Shown here: positions 61,698-64,000 of the stretch, one piece after another | Position numbering within the stretch: the stretch's first letter is position 1 | Layout: the number at the start of each line of letters is the position of its first letter | Notes under the pieces: generated by a model | What the model was told of the DNA's origin: nothing | Databases searched by the model: none | What the model saw: only the letters and a program-made list of their open reading frames with translations | Program-made: the position numbers and the translations under genes | NCBI RefSeq assembly: GCF_001591585.1 | Contig: NZ_BCVE01000011.1 | Location: 1-64,000 of the forward strand | Length of the DNA stretch: 64,000 bases | Source: Niallia circulans NBRC 13626 | Lineage (GTDB): Bacteria > Bacillota > Bacilli > Bacillales > Cytobacillaceae | Direction of reading: 5' to 3'

Positions 61698-63299
61698 CTA
61701 TTGCTCTTTTATTTGTGCTAACATTCGATAAACAGCGACAGCTTTGTATAACTGAAAAACTTCTGGTGATTTCGTAACAGGATATTTGAGAATTTCGGTT
61801 ATCCTTTGAATTCGATATTTTATCGTATTTTTATGTAAGTAAAGAATATCAGCTGTTTCCTGAAAACGATTACTACCTTCTAATAAATATACCGTAAGTG
61901 TACTTAAGAGCTCTTCTGCTTGGTTGCCATGTTCTCTTATAGGCGAAATAGGCTGCAATATTTTCTCAATTGCCAATTCTCCGCTATTAATAATCTGAAA
62001 ACACTCTAAAGAAAAATTCATTTCTTGCAGGGTAAATATTTTTTTATACGGATAAATAATTTTCGCTATCCGTAAATACTCATTACAGTTCGTATATGCT
62101 TGCTGAACCTCTGTTGTATTGTTCATATTTTGACAAATAGTTATCGTAAAGTTCTGTTCCTTTTCATCCAACAAAGCTAACAATCGATTTGCTGACTGAA
62201 AGGGATCTTCTTGAATAATAGAATCATCTACTAGGATAATAAGAAAACCATTATAAAAATCAACCAATGAAACATGATAATTCTGTCTGACGTATTCTTT
62301 CACTTTCTTCAGCAGTTGCTCTTCCTCCATATTGTTCGTTTCCACAATCCACATCATATGTATAGCTGTGACATCAATATTTAATATATTGGCCAGACGT
62401 CGCATCTTTACACTTTCATCGTTCATAATCGCCTTCATTAGCTCTGCTGTACTTATTTCATCGTAGTGTTTTCCCCATAAATTAATAAATACTTGCACGA
62501 CTTCTGCTAGTTGAACAGCTGTATCAAGAACTAAAGGATCCTTTTCCTTCAAAATATATAAATTTAAAAAAGGGATTCCTTCTTGGGCAATTACTTTTTT
62601 TGATATATATAAAGGCTGGTCGCCATTTCTTTTCACCAAAACTTGGTCAACAGACAATTCTTTATATTGCTCAACTGTTTCAAAGATATTCATTGTACTT
62701 GTTCTTGGCCATGTGACTGCATGGATGACCTGGTTATTTTTATTGGCTAATACAAGAGAAGAACGAGTACGGTCAGCCAGTATTTTTAAGACAGTGTCCA
62801 TATTTCTTTGAGGAAGTGGTACTCCAGATATTTGCTCAACCATCTCACTTACAAAGCTAGGGGAAGCCATCTCATTCTTTACAATCGCTTCAATGACTTC
62901 ATATATAACTTCACTATAACGCAAAGACATTTGCTTTTCAGGCATAACAATTAATGTAAAACCGAGTGTATCTGCTAATTCGATAACTTTCTCATCAATT
63001 TTCGGGAGAAAAACACCGACATAATATAAGATTAAGCCAATTTCCCCTACTTTATGCAAATGCTCAATTGTTCTGCATTGTGCCTCAACATCATCTTTAA
63101 TCATGATCAAGGCAGAAATAACAATTTCACTTCCATAAAACTCATCATTATTAAACAAATCTTCCTTCAGAGAAGCTACATCCGTATATTCTAAAACCGA
63201 AATAGAGGAAACTAGCTTTGTTAGTCCCTCTTTCCCTGCAACTACTTTTGCCTCACGCAGGGAAGGGAGCTTTAATAATTCTTCTAGCTTTATACTCAT
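61698..63299 (-). CDS. PucR family transcriptional regulator
   Basis: 533 residues. N-terminal PucR domain (about 1-130, LEELLKLPSLREAKVVAG start and VVSALIMIKDD-like core), a middle GGDEF-like/CdaR domain, and the C-terminal helix-turn-helix (FQETADILYLHKNTIKYRIQRITEIL). PucR regulators control purine, ureide or heterocycle catabolism in response to a metabolite. Separated by its own terminator from the permease-DUF917-HyuA operon it probably controls. AAGAGGT precedes the ATG. Confidence 0.88.
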   Translation of the reverse strand: MSIKLEELLKLPSLREAKVVAGKEGLTKLVSSISVLEYTDVASLKEDLFNNDEFYGSEIVISALIMIKDDVEAQCRTIEHLHKVGEIGLILYYVGVFLPKIDEKVIELADTLGFTLIVMPEKQMSLRYSEVIYEVIEAIVKNEMASPSFVSEMVEQISGVPLPQRNMDTVLKILADRTRSSLVLANKNNQVIHAVTWPRTSTMNIFETVEQYKELSVDQVLVKRNGDQPLYISKKVIAQEGIPFLNLYILKEKDPLVLDTAVQLAEVVQVFINLWGKHYDEISTAELMKAIMNDESVKMRRLANILNIDVTAIHMMWIVETNNMEEEQLLKKVKEYVRQNYHVSLVDFYNGFLIILVDDSIIQEDPFQSANRLLALLDEKEQNFTITICQNMNNTTEVQQAYTNCNEYLRIAKIIYPYKKIFTLQEMNFSLECFQIINSGELAIEKILQPISPIREHGNQAEELLSTLTVYLLEGSNRFQETADILYLHKNTIKYRIQRITEILKYPVTKSPEVFQLYKAVAVYRMLAQIKEQ

Positions 63300-63336
63300 C
63301 CAAAAACCTCTTTCTTATTTGGCAAATCTAAATCCT

Positions 63337-64000
63337 TTATCCATAAGACTGGGCTGCAATCGCATAAAGACTGCCATTTCTCTCAGGAAACGCTTCGCTA
63401 TTTTTAACCATTACCGGAGGACGATCATTTTCTTGAAAATCTAATTCTACGAGTGCTTTTATTATCTCTTTTTTCCCTTCTACTACGTCCATTCTTATCA
63501 TCCCCCTATTGTTAGAGATGATTGTTTGTATAAGAAGCATAGCCTGTTCATCATTTTGAGCAACAACTGGACCTATTACGAGATTAGCAGGCTTTTTTAC
63601 CGCAGCAGCGTAGCCGACAATCAAATTACTTTTCTTTATCACTATTACTTCTTTTGCCTGCTCAAGTCTATTCTTTAGAAGCAGGTCTCTCTCACAGCCA
63701 AATGCCTCTTTGTCCAATTTGAGCATTTCTTTAAAATCTTTTGACTGATATGGGCTTATCGTATAACCATTTAGCGATTGTCTGCACTGCTGCCCTTCTC
63801 CAAGTAGTTTTGTCACATGACTATAATCATTAAATCCCAATTTTTCATAGACTGGTCTTCCTTCTCGTGTGGCAATTAACATAAGGGCAGAATCTTTTGA
63901 AACCTGATTCATACATGTAACTAATAACTCCTTGGCTAAACCAATTCCTCTATAATCTGGATGAACAATAACCATACCGATAGATGCCAAATTGCTTCCA
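63337..64000 (-). CDS. GNAT family N-acetyltransferase, 5' end outside the window
   Basis: At least 221 codons; the frame runs on past 64000 with no start. GNAT domain: GMVIVHPDYRGIGLAKELL (acetyl-CoA loop RGIGLA) at the visible N-terminus, EKLGF-like block YEKLGFNDY, and a second acetyltransferase-like half (about 75-215, Acetyltransf_18 type). Transfers acetyl groups to an unknown amine. Converges with nothing; the regulator start is 37 nt downstream. Confidence 0.85.
   Translation of the reverse strand, partial: GSNLASIGMVIVHPDYRGIGLAKELLVTCMNQVSKDSALMLIATREGRPVYEKLGFNDYSHVTKLLGEGQQCRQSLNGYTISPYQSKDFKEMLKLDKEAFGCERDLLLKNRLEQAKEVIVIKKSNLIVGYAAAVKKPANLVIGPVVAQNDEQAMLLIQTIISNNRGMIRMDVVEGKKEIIKALVELDFQENDRPPVMVKNSEAFPERNGSLYAIAAQSYG

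Overview
The window looks like chromosomal DNA of a low-GC, Gram-positive spore-former of the Bacillaceae (Bacillus, Niallia or a relative). The evidence is near-consensus AGGAGG ribosome sites at almost every gene, frequent TTG/GTG starts, sigma-A promoters, CcpA (cre) and CymR sites of Bacillus type, a queC preQ1-I riboswitch, and families typical of the group (DUF3231, DUF1450/YuzB, DUF624/YesL, MsmX-dependent importers). The species cannot be fixed from the sequence. No rRNA, tRNA, CRISPR array, prophage or complete insertion sequence is visible.

Layout. (1) 1-4.6 kb: ECF sigma/anti-sigma pair with a small membrane protein, an aldehyde dehydrogenase and a decayed methyltransferase. (2) 4.7-10.2 kb: an FtsX-type ABC exporter with its histidine kinase and response regulator, split by a 52-bp tandem repeat; a phased operator lies upstream of the exporter. 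(3) 10.3-16.6 kb: DUF3231 gene, polysaccharide deacetylase, 52-aa gene, three-gene ABC-2 exporter, amino acid permease. (4) 17-25 kb: divergent PRPP synthetase paralogue, serA under a ZTP riboswitch, NAD salvage pair (pncB and a NadD-like gene), truA paralogue, SET-domain protein, BCCT transporter. (5) 25-34 kb: LplABC/YtcQP-like importer operon with a cre site, facing a YesMN-type two-component system. (6) 34-39.3 kb: four-carbon acid-sugar kinase, PdxA2 and KdgT-type permease with a PrpR-like regulator. (7) 39.9-46.2 kb: arabino-oligosaccharide uptake operon with two GH43 enzymes. (8) 46.8-53.5 kb: FMN reductase, superoxide dismutase facing a cysteine-rich HTH regulator, YuzB-like protein, a possible CcpA-controlled small RNA, ogt, cystine importer with CymR box, second ECF pair. 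(9) 53.6-56.2 kb: queCDE-folE under a preQ1 riboswitch. (10) 56.2-64 kb: CPBP protease, small HTH protein, hydantoinase-like catabolic cluster with its PucR regulator, and a GNAT gene cut by the window edge.

Themes: sugar and acid-sugar scavenging under catabolite control (both CUT1 importers lack their own ATPase and must borrow one), nucleotide and one-carbon metabolism controlled by two riboswitches, and several paralogues of housekeeping genes (prs, truA, nadD, sod) outside their usual clusters. The least explained items are the PRPP synthetase paralogue with altered active-site loops, the orphan promoter-cre-terminator unit at 49.9-50.1 kb, and the HyuA/DUF917/permease/PucR cluster. I found no convincing new defence or mobile system.
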